From NCBI GenBank assembly GCA_022813625.1, contig JAKLMB010000003.1, positions 1,240,001 to 1,304,000 of the forward strand: DNA of 64,000 nucleotides. The letters run 5' to 3'. Made by a program: the position numbers and the translations under genes. The DNA comes from Aaosphaeria pasadenensis (Eukaryota; Ascomycota; Dothideomycetes; Pleosporales). Below are positions 39,075 to 49,829 of this stretch, in pieces (the first letter of the stretch is position 1; every line of letters starts with the position of its first letter). Below the pieces are notes generated by a model. The model searched no databases. It was not told the origin of the DNA and saw nothing but the letters and a program-made list of their open reading frames with translations.

Positions 39075-42000
39075 ATGGCTTCTCGGTACGCTGATAATTC
39101 AAGGAGTCGCTACGACGACCGCCGAGGAGGTCGCCCTGCTCCCCGCCGCGACGACCGCTATCGAGACCGAAGGGACGACCGCAGGGACGACCGCCGCGAT
39201 GATCGGCTCGAAGATAATTTCGACGACAGGCGTGACCGCGACCGCAACTCCTATGCGCCTTCACGTCGCCGGTCCAGGTCTCCTGTCCGCCGTCCAGATC
39301 GAGGCCGACTTGATCGCTCGCGAGACCGATATGACGACCGCCCCAGGCGCGAGCTCGAGCACGACCGCTCTTACGACAACAGAGGAGGCGACAGCTACAG
39401 GCGCGGTGACCGAAGCAGAGATCGTGGACGCGGCCATGGTTACGGGCAGCGTTCGTATTCTGGAGATCGGCGACGTGGATCAAGCGCCTCATCTCGAGGT
39501 GATAAGCGTGAGCCTGAGAAGCCAAAAGATGATCCCAAGGCGGCCCAGCAAGCTAAGCTTGCTAAGCTAGCTGCATGGAAGAAGGAACAAGAGGCAAAGA
39601 AGAAGGCGGCGCAAGCCCAGTCCCCCGCAGCTACCGCCCCTGCTACACCCATAGCAGCATCCACACCCCCAACACGCGAAGCAACTCAAGAGCCCGCTAA
39701 AGAAAACACAGAGACGTCGAAGCAGGCTCCCAAAGCGCCCTTCAAGCTCGACGAGTCTGCCAAAGTGAAGCCGCTACAAACAAAAGCTGCGGGCAAGTCT
39801 GTGGGACCCACCCGACTCGGTATGCATGACATGGTATTCACTCATTGCACCAATTTGCTAACCATCCCAGGCAATGGAACTTCGACGATCAAACCTCATG
39901 GTAATATATCAGCCTTTGGTCTCAAATCTAAACTTGCAGACGAAGTGAAAGAGGAAAAGAATGCTCTATTGGACGACGAGGACAACACCGGGAAACGTAC
40001 GCTTCAGGCACTTCCCGAACTCGCGGACGGATCTTCCCCAGCTGCAATGGATGATGCCGCAATGAGTGACATAGCCAGCGACGACGAGGAACAGCTACAA
40101 ATTCGACTTCAGCAACGTCGTGAAGAAGCGGCCATTGAAGAGACAGAGATGAAGGACGCTCCTCCTGTCGCAGACCAGACTCAAGATCGGATGGACATTG
40201 ATGAGAAAGGAGGAGAAGAGGAGGACGATGTCGACCCTCTTGATGCATTCATGGCCGGCCTCTCAGCTCCACCCCCAACCAGCACTGCCCCACAGGGCCA
40301 GGCCATGTTCGCCGATGAACTCGAGCCGGATATGCATGCGGTAGAGGGTGAAGACCTACTGGCTCTGACTACGACAAAGAAGAAGAGGAAAGAGATTCCA
40401 GTCGTCGATCATTCCAAGATCACGTATGCCCCATTCCGCCGGAACTTTTACAACGAGCCGCGAGAGATTAGCGAGATGACTCCCGAAGACGTAGCCGATC
40501 TAAGACTAGAGCTCGATGGCATCAAAGTCAAGCCCATCGAAGGTACTCCACGACCGGTTGTCAAGTGGGCGCAAATGGGTCTTCTCCAGCAAACCATAGA
40601 CGTCTTCAATCAACTCGGCTTCGTAAAACCAACCCCAATCCAGTCACAAGCCATCCCAGTCGCTCTTGCAGGTAGGGATATGTTTGGTGTTGCCAAGACT
40701 GGTTCTGGTAAGACGCTCGCTTTTGGAATTCCCATCATTCGCCATATCCTCGATCAACCTCCGCTGAAGTCTGCCGACGGACCTATCGTCCTGATTATGG
40801 CACCAACACGCGAACTTGTAGTTCAGATCCAGAACGAACTTAAACCCTTCCTAAAAGCTTCCAATTTGAAGATTGCGAGTGCCTATGGAGGCCCTCCGAT
40901 TTCCGAACACATAGCGATGATCAAACGAGGTGGATTCTCAGCTCTTGTTGCCACTCCTGGTCGCTTGATTGATCTGCTACAAAGCAATTCTGGCCGTGTA
41001 CTCAACTTCAAGCGAACAACTTACGTTGTGCTCGATGAAGCTGATAGAATGTTCGACCAGGGATTCGAGCCTCAGATCAAAAAGATTTTGGCTAGCATCC
41101 GTCCCGATCGTCAGACAGTTCTGTTCTCCGCAACGCAGCCCAAGCAAATCATAGCAACCTTCCGAAAATTCATTACGGATCCAGTCGAAGTGATCGTCGG
41201 AGGACGTAGCATTGTTGCCCCCGAGATCACGCAAGTTGTTAAAGTTGTCAAGTCACCTTTCGGCAGCCAAAAGCTTAACCAGGTACTCTTGCACTTGGGT
41301 AACCTGTTCCACACTGGGGACGATGCCGATGTCCGAGCTCTCATCTTCGTAGAGAGACAGGAAGGCGCTGAGGATTTGCTCTCTAAGCTGATGAAAAAGG
41401 GCTATTCCTGCGACGCGATTCACGGTAATCGAGACCAACAAGATCGTTCGGACGCCATCGCAGATTTCAAGAAGGGCGCATTGCCGATTCTGATTGCTAC
41501 ATCCGTGGCGGCTAGAGGTCTTGATGTTCCTCAATGCCGCCTGGTCATCAATTACGACTGCCCGTCTCACTTGGAGGATTATGTCCATCGTTGCGGTCGC
41601 ACGGGCCGCGCTGGCAACACTGGTACTGCCATCACCCTCATTGAGCAGCCGGGTCAGGAACGCTTCGCCATCCACATCGCCAAGGCTCTGAGGGATAGTG
41701 GACAGGAAGTGCCAGAAGCTCTCGAGAAGATGACAGAAGTCTTCGCTGAGAAGGTGAAGTCCGGGGAGGAGAGATGGTATGACCCTGGCTTTGGCGGCAA
41801 GGGTCTCGACAGGCTCGACCAAGCCCGAGCTATGGAAAAGAGGCGCGAGAAGCGTGCGCGCAAGGGCGAATTCGGCGATGAAAGCGACAGTGAGGAAGAG
41901 GTTCCTGCCGTCGTTAAGAAAAAGGACATCAAGACTGCTGCCGCGGAAACCCCCGGTGCCCCTAGTGCTGGCAACGAGGAGGAGCCTTGGCAGAGTATCT

Positions 42001-42482
42001 TGAAGAGTGGCATCGTCGTCAACAAGACAGAGCGGCCAGCCCCTGGCGACAAGAACATGAGCAACGCCGAGAAAGCAAGGGCGGCTGCAGCCGCCATCAA
42101 TGCACGCTTAGGTCAAAAGGGCCGTATCCATCACGGCCAACCAATCGACAACAAGGGCCCAGATGCTGGAGCCTTCCACTCCACTCTCGAGATCAACGGA
42201 TTCCCTCAGAGGGCTAGGTGGGCTGTCACCAATCGCACCAACGTCGCCAAAATTCTCGATGCCACGGGTACCTCGATTACCACAAAAGGTAATTACTATC
42301 CACCAGGCAAAACGCCTGGCGAGAATGAACAGCCTCCACTGTACATCCTTGTTGAGGGAGAGAGCGAACACGTGGTTCACTCCGCGATGTCAGAACTGCT
42401 CCGACTTCTAAAGGAGGGCACTTTGGCGGCCCAAGAAGAGCCTCACACCCGCGGCCCAACCGGCCGCTACAATGTCGTCTGA
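39075..42482 (+). CDS. PRP5: pre-mRNA splicing DEAD-box ATPase Prp5
   Basis: ATP-dependent RNA helicase that proofreads the branch-site-U2 pairing during prespliceosome formation. I model a 51-nt intron at 39820-39870 (GTATGC, branch GCTAACC, acceptor CAG) that keeps frame and has no stop, giving 1118 residues; unspliced it would be 1135. The N-terminus is Arg/Asp repeat-rich (DDRRDDRRDDR) with SR-type pairs. The helicase core shows AKTGSGKTLAF (motif I), PTRELV (Ia), TPGR (Ib), DEAD in VVLDEADRMFD (II), SAT (III) and HRCGRTGRAG (VI). A conserved C-terminal domain with GFPQRARWAVTNRTN is typical of Prp5/DDX46. Confidence 0.95.
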   Translation: MASRYADNSRSRYDDRRGGRPAPRRDDRYRDRRDDRRDDRRDDRLEDNFDDRRDRDRNSYAPSRRRSRSPVRRPDRGRLDRSRDRYDDRPRRELEHDRSYDNRGGDSYRRGDRSRDRGRGHGYGQRSYSGDRRRGSSASSRGDKREPEKPKDDPKAAQQAKLAKLAAWKKEQEAKKKAAQAQSPAATAPATPIAASTPPTREATQEPAKENTETSKQAPKAPFKLDESAKVKPLQTKAAGKSVGPTRLGMHDMVFTHCTNLLTIPGNGTSTIKPHGNISAFGLKSKLADEVKEEKNALLDDEDNTGKRTLQALPELADGSSPAAMDDAAMSDIASDDEEQLQIRLQQRREEAAIEETEMKDAPPVADQTQDRMDIDEKGGEEEDDVDPLDAFMAGLSAPPPTSTAPQGQAMFADELEPDMHAVEGEDLLALTTTKKKRKEIPVVDHSKITYAPFRRNFYNEPREISEMTPEDVADLRLELDGIKVKPIEGTPRPVVKWAQMGLLQQTIDVFNQLGFVKPTPIQSQAIPVALAGRDMFGVAKTGSGKTLAFGIPIIRHILDQPPLKSADGPIVLIMAPTRELVVQIQNELKPFLKASNLKIASAYGGPPISEHIAMIKRGGFSALVATPGRLIDLLQSNSGRVLNFKRTTYVVLDEADRMFDQGFEPQIKKILASIRPDRQTVLFSATQPKQIIATFRKFITDPVEVIVGGRSIVAPEITQVVKVVKSPFGSQKLNQVLLHLGNLFHTGDDADVRALIFVERQEGAEDLLSKLMKKGYSCDAIHGNRDQQDRSDAIADFKKGALPILIATSVAARGLDVPQCRLVINYDCPSHLEDYVHRCGRTGRAGNTGTAITLIEQPGQERFAIHIAKALRDSGQEVPEALEKMTEVFAEKVKSGEERWYDPGFGGKGLDRLDQARAMEKRREKRARKGEFGDESDSEEEVPAVVKKKDIKTAAAETPGAPSAGNEEEPWQSILKSGIVVNKTERPAPGDKNMSNAEKARAAAAAINARLGQKGRIHHGQPIDNKGPDAGAFHSTLEINGFPQRARWAVTNRTNVAKILDATGTSITTKGNYYPPGKTPGENEQPPLYILVEGESEHVVHSAMSELLRLLKEGTLAAQEEPHTRGPTGRYNVV

Positions 42483-43322
42483 GCGGCAGTATCTAGCTTC
42501 TGCTAGATGCATTCGGCCAAACGTCTCCCTTTCGAGGTATGTATAAACTTGTGATATTATTGTACAAAACTGCCATTCCCTTGCACAATTTCTTTTCTTC
42601 TTGCATCTGGTTATTCTGAGGTTGGCTGCATTGGGCCAAGGTCTTCCATGAGGTCGGTTGGGACTAGGAGTTTTACGGTCAACACTTTTTCTATGGAGGC
42701 GTTTAGGGCCGGCAGGGTTTTACTCGATCACCTGTAAGTCTTGCGAAGTCTCACCTGGTCTGCCAGCCACGTTGAAAACTGCCTTGAAAAAGTATACTGA
42801 ATCTGTAGGTCTTTCGTCTTGTTACCTCACATCAGATCATAGCTGCGGTAGTGGCGACTGAGATGATTGGATGGGGTAACTAATATTAAGGAATCCGATG
42901 GGGGTGATAATTGAGACTTTGGGAACGGTTGCATCAAAGGAGCGAATACCACCGACGATTCGAAAGAGCATCAGGAAGCGTGTCTGCTCCAAGGGGCCTT
43001 TTATCCACGCTTACACATAGCGATCACGTAGCCTAGGATGATGCGTCTAGGCCCAGGTGCTTTTCGTAGCACGCATAATCAACAATAACCTTTCATGTTC
43101 ATCTACATTGCAATTATGAAGTTGAGGTGTGTCATGATCAGCCGTTCGAGTTGAAAGTGGAGTTATTCATCACTCTACTATTCATAACATAAGCAGCCGT
43201 TACAACTCCATACATATAAGCTAAGTCATATCCGCCCGTCTCAGTCCTGGTATATTTCTTTCAATTGTTCTCCGCTCATTCTACTCATAACTTAAGATGA
43301 CACTCAACCGTAGTCATAGTTT
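42483..43322. other. intergenic between convergent PRP5 and the GPI-anchored dehydrogenase-like gene
   Basis: 840 bp with no recognisable gene. Confidence 0.5.
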
Positions 43323-44797
43323 CTACAAAAAGTACGCAAATACAAGCGCAGTAAGTGTGGCAAGCATAGCAGCTGTGTTCTGCCTAGTAGACGAGGCGGC
43401 GCTCGCTCGCAGATGAGTATCGAGTGCCTTTCCGCTGGACTGTGTGATTACGTAGATCTCGCCGGTGGCGTCACTCGACATATACAAGCGGCCCTTCTTG
43501 TCCCAAGCCAGACCCGCAGGACGGAAGCAGCTACCTGGGCATTCGTCTGTATTCGAATTGGACAAAATAGGAGACAGGGCGCTTGTGCTGGTGGACCCTT
43601 CGGTGGGCTGGCCGTCAGATCCGAACTTGACGACAGACACAGAGTAGCCAACAGGATCTTCTTTGTTCCTATTCTAACTGTTAATAGGTGCAGGCGATTG
43701 TGGACCCTAATCCGGAGGTTATTTACCAGCTTCCGCGTAGGGAGAGATAGAGGTTCTCGCCCTTGGTATCGAACTTGAGATCGATGGGCGAGGTGTGTGG
43801 TTGGAAGACCAGACGCGGGGCCTGACGATCGCTATTGCAGAACGCATCTTGGTTCGAGGCATTCTCTGCGGCGATGGCGAACTGCTGACCGACCTCGAGT
43901 CTGCCCGCAGAGGGGATCTCTGAAGGCTCCCACACGCCGTAGCAGAGTGGATAGCCGTAGTTCTTGTTCTTGAGCGAGTTCTTGTCGTCGGATAGAACTC
44001 CATGATAGTTGAGTTCCTCGGCGGGGTTGTTCTCGTGGATTTCCATGCCATTCCGCTCGATGTTGTCGGCGTTGTTGTCGGCGCTCCATACACCGCCGTC
44101 GTTGGGGTGTTCAGCGAGGCCGACGGCATTACGAAGGCCCCATGCGAGAGTCTCGCCGTCGGTGAACTTCTGACCGGCCTTTGAGGGATCGAAGATGCGG
44201 ATCTGGGACTCACCGCCATTGATGTCGACGGAGCTCAGGTCAATGTTCTCGTCGCTGCCTCTTGAGACAAGCAATTTGTTCTTAGACTTTCGTGAAAGGA
44301 GGAGAGTGCGTGTGACGGTGCCATCGGTCCTCATGCCATTGATGATGGATTCGCCTTTGCCATTGACGGACAACTTGCCAGAGTCGTACTTGTACTTGAA
44401 GACCTCGTCAATAGTTGAGGCGTATAGTGTCTTGCCGTCATCCGAGACTTCAATTCCATGGTTGAGCTATGCTCATGTTAGCTTTGTTCGAGAGCAGATA
44501 GTTCAATGTACTTACCGAGCCATCCTCGACAATTGTCTTCTTGTCTTGCAGACTGACGCAAGAGTCAGAGCTGTCGACCTTGAAAGCGGAGATTCCCTTC
44601 TCACGTTCAACGACAAGAAGATTTCCCTTGTTATCAAAGGAGAGGCCTCGCGGTTTGTTCAAGTTCTGTGCAACGAGGCGTGCTTCATAGCCACTGGCCA
44701 CTGATGGAGCAGGGTAGCTGGCGGTCAGTGAGGGACAATTGGCAGCTGCAGCGCGAGCCTGCAATACAGCAAGTGTGAACCAGATCTGATTGAGCAT
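43323..44797 (-). CDS. GPI-anchored L-sorbosone/glucose dehydrogenase-like beta-propeller protein
   Basis: Exons 44516-44797, 43727-44466 and 43323-43668 (49- and 57-nt introns) encode 455 residues. An N-terminal signal peptide (MLNQIWFTLAVLQARAAAA) is followed by a six-bladed propeller of the soluble PQQ glucose/sorbosone dehydrogenase family: LNKPRGLSFDNKGNLLVVER, LNHGIEVSDDGKTLYAST, ETLAWGLRNAVGLAEHP and SCFRPAGLAWDKKGRLYMSS repeats. The tail (RASAASSTRQNTAAMLATLT, then a hydrophobic end) has the shape of a GPI-attachment signal, which places the enzyme on the cell surface. Fungal relatives include AA12-type PQQ pyranose dehydrogenases of lignocellulose oxidation, but PQQ use is not proven by what I see. 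Confidence 0.82.
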
Positions 44798-46182
44798 GAT
44801 TGATTATGGTCGCAGTAACTGAACTAATGGAGGAATCAGATTCGAATTACTTAACAAGACGCCGAATCAATGTCTTCGAGGCTACAGAGCTATGGATGAA
44901 GACTCGATTGCTCAGTGACGACTGAAGCGGGGCACATTACTGCACTCTTACATCGTAGCAATATATATCCCACTGAGCACATGGTCAATTGCTGCATCCC
45001 CCGGCCCACACAAACACATTGAGGACATGGCCATGCCGAGCGATCGCTTCCCCACGCCTATCAGATGAGCTAAGAATGATCAAGGAAGCGTCAAAGAGGT
45101 AGAGGATGGCAGCAAAGCAGCAGGGTATCAGCCTCCTAGCCAATGGTAATGCATGTTACTCCATCCAGTCTTTACAAAAGCAACATCTAGCGCCATCATG
45201 AGCAGATATCTGCCTGCCCAGTCGACCGGGATACCGCTCTCGAACACTAGAGCCCAGACGTAGGGAGACGAAAAAGGGAATGAGTTAGCAATCAAATGCC
45301 AATCCACTATTTACCGCAAGCCTGGATTAGTGCTCGGTACTGGGGATAGATGCCGCGGATGGTGCCAGACTCCTGCCTTATCATGCTAGAGCTTAAGACC
45401 TCGACGCGGCGAATCTGTAACTGTTGGTCGGTTGATGTTTAGATAGAGAGGATCATATTCCTCAAGATGCTTTCCAATGTCCATGGAAAACGAGTGCCTC
45501 ACCAAGAGGCTTACCTGTTAAGATGCCCAACGGCATACACTCTTGATCCTTTGAGGGTGTACAGCAACGATCAAGCAGTCGAACGATAAGTAAGAACATC
45601 TCTTGTACGCGGGGCAAGTCTTGACCGAAGGCTGACAAGAGGCGTTTGTACTGGAGCTTGGCTCGTCCCGTTCCGTATCAGAATATGGGTCTAGCTTCTC
45701 CACCTTTAGCCGGTACAGGTGCGGGGTTGGATCTATGCCAGCTCGCCAAATAGTGAATGTATCCACGTGCGGTAACCATCCTGTTGGATCAGACCGCTCG
45801 TTCTTCCTATTCTTTCTGCCGCAGATGCCGCTACCTTTACGCATGCGCTTTATAAATTATCCGGAAAAGCAATTGTAGGCTTGAGGGCCCCGCCATTGCC
45901 GCAGATCAGCCTCCTTGGGTGGTGATAATGGATCTGAACCTACAGCTAATGAGAGTCATGGTCATGTAGCGGCCTGGGAATCTTGACACACCCTAAAACC
46001 TAATCTCAGCACCGTACGTGATTTCAAGAACGGTGAGACCTTTGAATGACAAGAACAGAAAACGTCAGCTTCGCCTTCAAGAATATCAAAATGTGCAATC
46101 AGATGCAGAACTGTGAGAATAGAGAGCATATCCCAAGTGTTTTATATGTAGAGGTAGTGGGCTGTCACACCTCTGCGTATAT
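44798..46182. other. intergenic region, no convincing gene
   Basis: About 1.4 kb. A 108-codon minus-strand frame at 45518-45844 has no recognised domain and was not accepted. Confidence 0.5.
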
Positions 46183-47495
46183 TTACATATCCTTGTCCTC
46201 GTCCATTCCCGGCCACAAAATCCTCTTCATCCACACTCCGCGAATGCATGCAACTGCTGTAAAGAGCCACATGCCTGCCAACAGCACGGTCATGGCACTA
46301 CTGAGCCACATTATTCCCTCGCTTTGCAACTCAACACCAATCTTTGCGGTGCCAACAGCGAACCCAACATTTGGGAAAATGAACGCCCACCAGGGCAGCT
46401 TGAAACCCATCTTCCCTATACTCATGACACAACTCATCGTCGCAATAGCGAAGAGCCAAAATGTGAAGAACCATATGAAGATGCCAATAAATAATGCCAT
46501 AGTTTGCAGTATCTCTACAGACATCGGATGCGATGCCCAATATCCGTAGTCTCTTGGGATTGCCTTTGCTTGTCCTATGAGTGCCACTATGGTGTATGCA
46601 AATAGTCCAAGGGGTATGTACATCCCAGGTCTCATGTCGGGCGGAGGCAACCCTCTTTCGAATAGTTGAGTGAGATACATGGTCAGTAATAGGAGAGAAA
46701 ATAAGAAGCCGAAGCCCTGGAATGTCAACCCAGAAACGAGCACGGCGGCCCTTCTCTCTGGCGGTTGACTATGGGCTATCAATGCGCTTAATGTCCCGAT
46801 GAGCATGTTCGAATAGCCCAGCAGAAACCAGGCTGGGTTTACTGGGACAGGCCTTGCAGGCGTTCTCGCCATGAATACCCAGAACTGGACGGTTCCAGTA
46901 ACTACGGCGACGCCAGTGTAGATCCAGTACAAGGAGTGAATAGCGGAGATTAACCATGGGCTTGCCGGGCCTAAAGTTACGCCATATAGTTGGATGTTTC
47001 CGATAATTGTGACCATACTCAAAAGATAGGAACCGAAGAAGAATGACTCGGCCGGATGTATGAAGGATCGTTTAAATCGCACAGGATCAATAAGGCAACG
47101 AGCAACCATCAGACCGCTCAGAAAAAGGAAAAGCGCAATGTTGAGAATCATGACAGCAACTCCAATTGCGTAAAGGCCTTTGATAGTCAGCGAACCAGTG
47201 CTTATGCAAGGGGACGCAGGCAGTGCGGCATATTGATGAACGTACCCGTAAATCTATGTGGTGTTTCAGCAAGCGCGATACCTAGCCCTCCTGTACTCAT
47301 TGTCGACGTGAACCAAGCCCACGTAAAGTGCCTGATTCTCTCCCGAAGGTTGGTCTGACCATCTTTGTTTGGTGCATCTTGATGTGTTTCCTGCACCGTA
47401 CCATTCTGGGATGTGTTGTTATCATGCTTGGATTTCGTGCCATGTTCTGACTTCTTTCCATCAATCTGATTACTATCAGGACTGATTTGTGTCAT
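46183..47495 (-). CDS. TDT-family transporter (C4-dicarboxylate/malate or sulfite efflux type)
   Basis: Plasma-membrane carrier of the tellurite-resistance/dicarboxylate transporter family (Mae1, Ssu1, SLAC1 relatives). Exons 47246-47495 and 46183-47177 (68-nt intron) make 414 residues. A hydrophilic N-terminus rich in Asn/Gln/Lys precedes RERIRHFTWAWFTSTMSTGG, the family's first-helix signature (F-W-F-x-x-x-M-S-T-G-G). About ten hydrophobic helices follow, with SPWLISAIHSLYWIYTG and GFKLPWWAFIFPNVGFAVGT, the latter typical of the conserved late helix. The long loop between helices and the C-terminal charge suggest a cytosolic tail. Malate/succinate uptake (Mae1) and sulfite efflux (Ssu1) cannot be told apart from sequence inspection. 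Confidence 0.85.
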
Positions 47496-47870
47496 GTCGG
47501 ATTACACGTCGTCGTTTCAACTGTCACTTATTTAGGGAGGTTGTGATAGGCCGTGGCATGGCGTCGTCGATCGGAGCGGACAACTCACAATCAACGAACA
47601 AGGGATTTCCAATTAATCAGTTCAGAATTTTGTGTTCAAAGATACCAAATATTGATGTACATATTGCGGAAAGGTCTGGTGAGAGTAATTTCATGATGTG
47701 TTGTAGTCTGTAGAGTAATCGTGGAGTTCGGGCGCTATGACGTTGCTAAGCCGGCAATATCCAGTCAGGCAAGCTATTATATCCGAACCTACATCGACAT
47801 TCCAACGGAAATCTCTTGCTACTATCTTGCGGGAATAGAATGAATTCAAGATCTATCATCATCCATACTT
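47496..47870. other. intergenic between aquaglyceroporin 3' end and TDT promoter
   Basis: 375 bp; promoter of the TDT gene and 3' flank of the aquaglyceroporin gene on the same strand. No motif assigned. Confidence 0.5.
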
Positions 47871-49829
47871 TTACACTTCCAAATCCTTAACATGGCCCTT
47901 TTCTGAGTTTCGCCTGCCCCGCATGTACTGTCTTACTTCTCTCGGGCCTAGCCATCGATAATTGACAGGGCTTTCTCCCCCGACAAAGACGAAGCTATCA
48001 TATAGAAGTCCGCCAACAATGCTTCCAGCTAATGCAGCACCCCAAGGTCCATAAGCCCACCACCCTGTAGTGAATGTCTGAGTTCCGTAGCCGGCCCACA
48101 GCGCAATCAGACGGGGGCCGAAGTCACGCGCAGGGCTGATGGCTGGCCCGGTGTTGTAGCTCATGGTGATTACGAGAAGGTAATTTATCAGGCCGAGAAT
48201 GAGAGCATTCATACCTGAAAAGTTCCGTCAGCATATACAAGATCACATCGAGAAAGTAATGACATACCTGCACCAGGCGGGGAATTTTGATCATCCCCCA
48301 ACGCGAACACAACACAGATCAATAGTGCTGCGCTTACAAACTCATTGAAGAACGCTGTACTGGTAGACACCCAGGTCTGAGGCACTGTATAAATAGCTTT
48401 GCCTGTCAACTCCTGCGTCAATCCTGGATCGAAGTGGTAGATTGAGTCGCGAAATAATAGCCATGCTAGCCCACCTGCACAAAAACCAGCAAACAGCTGT
48501 GCAAGACAGTATGCAAGACACATTCGCCAGGGAAATCCGCGAAACAGGGAAAGACATATCGATATGCAGGGGTTGAGATGTGCTCCAGATATACCACCAG
48601 CAAGATAGATACCGACCATGACAGCCATTCCCCAAGCCCAGGCCTGCGTCTGGAATCCACCTTGTGTGTTGTTGGATGTGGTGACTGACAGATTACCACA
48701 TATACCAAGGAAAATGTAAACTGTAGTCTGCGGAAATGTTAGCCTATGTCACATCATTTCGCCCATTCAAGGGTCCAAGGAATAGCATCAAGCTATGCAA
48801 CAACGTACCGCCAGCCATTCAGCTAGTATCTGCGGATGGCTAGCCCGAAATCTTGCAAGTGGATTTCTGTACTTCGCATAGAAATCTCTACGAGCTTGTG
48901 CCTCCTGTTCCTCTATCTCGTGCTGCTGTTTCCGGGTACCCGAAGTTGTCCCCGTTTCTGTTTCGTGCAATGGTGGTAGGCCGTCTTGTAGACCAAATGT
49001 GTGTCTATTTGGCTCTCGCGACTGAGAGAATTGCAATCCGTGCTCATCTGTACCTCTATCGCGAAGTACTTGCTCGGCCTCTTCACCCTCTACACGGCGT
49101 ACACCTAGCTTTCGGCCGCCAATGTCCGCCTCAAACTGTGCTAGGGGTCTTCCGGCGTCGTCATGTGCTTGGGATTCTATTGGGATTTGAATGTCCGGAA
49201 ATGCAGCTGTCCAATATATTAGCCCTTGCAGCGGTTCGATACTTGCAGCTTGGTACCTACCAGCATCGTCATCACCAATCTCGTCTTTCCGACGCTCTAC
49301 CTTGTATATCTCTGGACGTTGATCACGACCCCATCGCATACCCTTACGAACTGTACGCGGCAGAGGCTGAGCAAGCCCAAAGACGGGCTGATCGGGTTGT
49401 TGGTCATGCCATGGATTCAGTACATAGTACTCGTTATCAATGGGCACTGTTTGCTGCTGTGTCTTTTCTGTGCGGTGCCGTTCAAGTGTCGAGGTACCAG
49501 GCCCCTGGACCATCGAGTTGCCGTTCTGACTTCTCCATCGAGAGAAAGTGGTTGGTACTGTGTCTGTTCGCACTGGACCAGGTCTTGCAACATGTGTTGG
49601 CTCATTCTGTGATGTTGTTCGAGTGTCAAGTGCTGGAGGAGATGAGAAGTCCTGACATTCGGTATCTGTAGTCCTGCGTGGCAAAGAACCATTGTCGCCG
49701 TTTCTCAGGGTATCTCCTGAATCTCGATTTTCTAATTCGTGTCAGATGCTCTGTGCATACTCATCTATTGCGGATACATGCATCGCTGCGACGTTTGCCT
49801 AGAAGTGACTCACCAGAAGTTTCAGGCAT
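47871..49829 (-). CDS. aquaglyceroporin (MIP family, Fps1-type) with long N-terminal cytosolic domain
   Basis: Channel for glycerol/water. Five exons: 49814-49829 (only 16 nt), 49261-49731, 48809-49206, 48268-48727 and 47871-48214, phases consistent, 562 residues. The 54-nt intron 49207-49260 (GTAGGT, branch GGCTAAT, acceptor CAG) is frame-neutral. The first 290 residues are hydrophilic, as in Fps1, where this region gates the channel. Six helices follow. The two half-helix motifs are altered: SGAHLNPCIS in place of NPA, and NTGPAISPARDFGPRL in place of NPA. The loop E ARDFGPR arginine and the GLLYDSFVF last helix are intact, supporting a glycerol-type pore. Confidence 0.9.

Noticed and set aside
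45518..45844. 108-codon minus-strand frame with several Cys (C-rich end)
   Set aside because: No signal peptide, no recognised domain and no nearby splice signals that extend it; likely chance.
49226..49612. 128-codon plus-strand frame opposite the aquaglyceroporin
   Set aside because: Antisense to a gene whose exon phases all agree.
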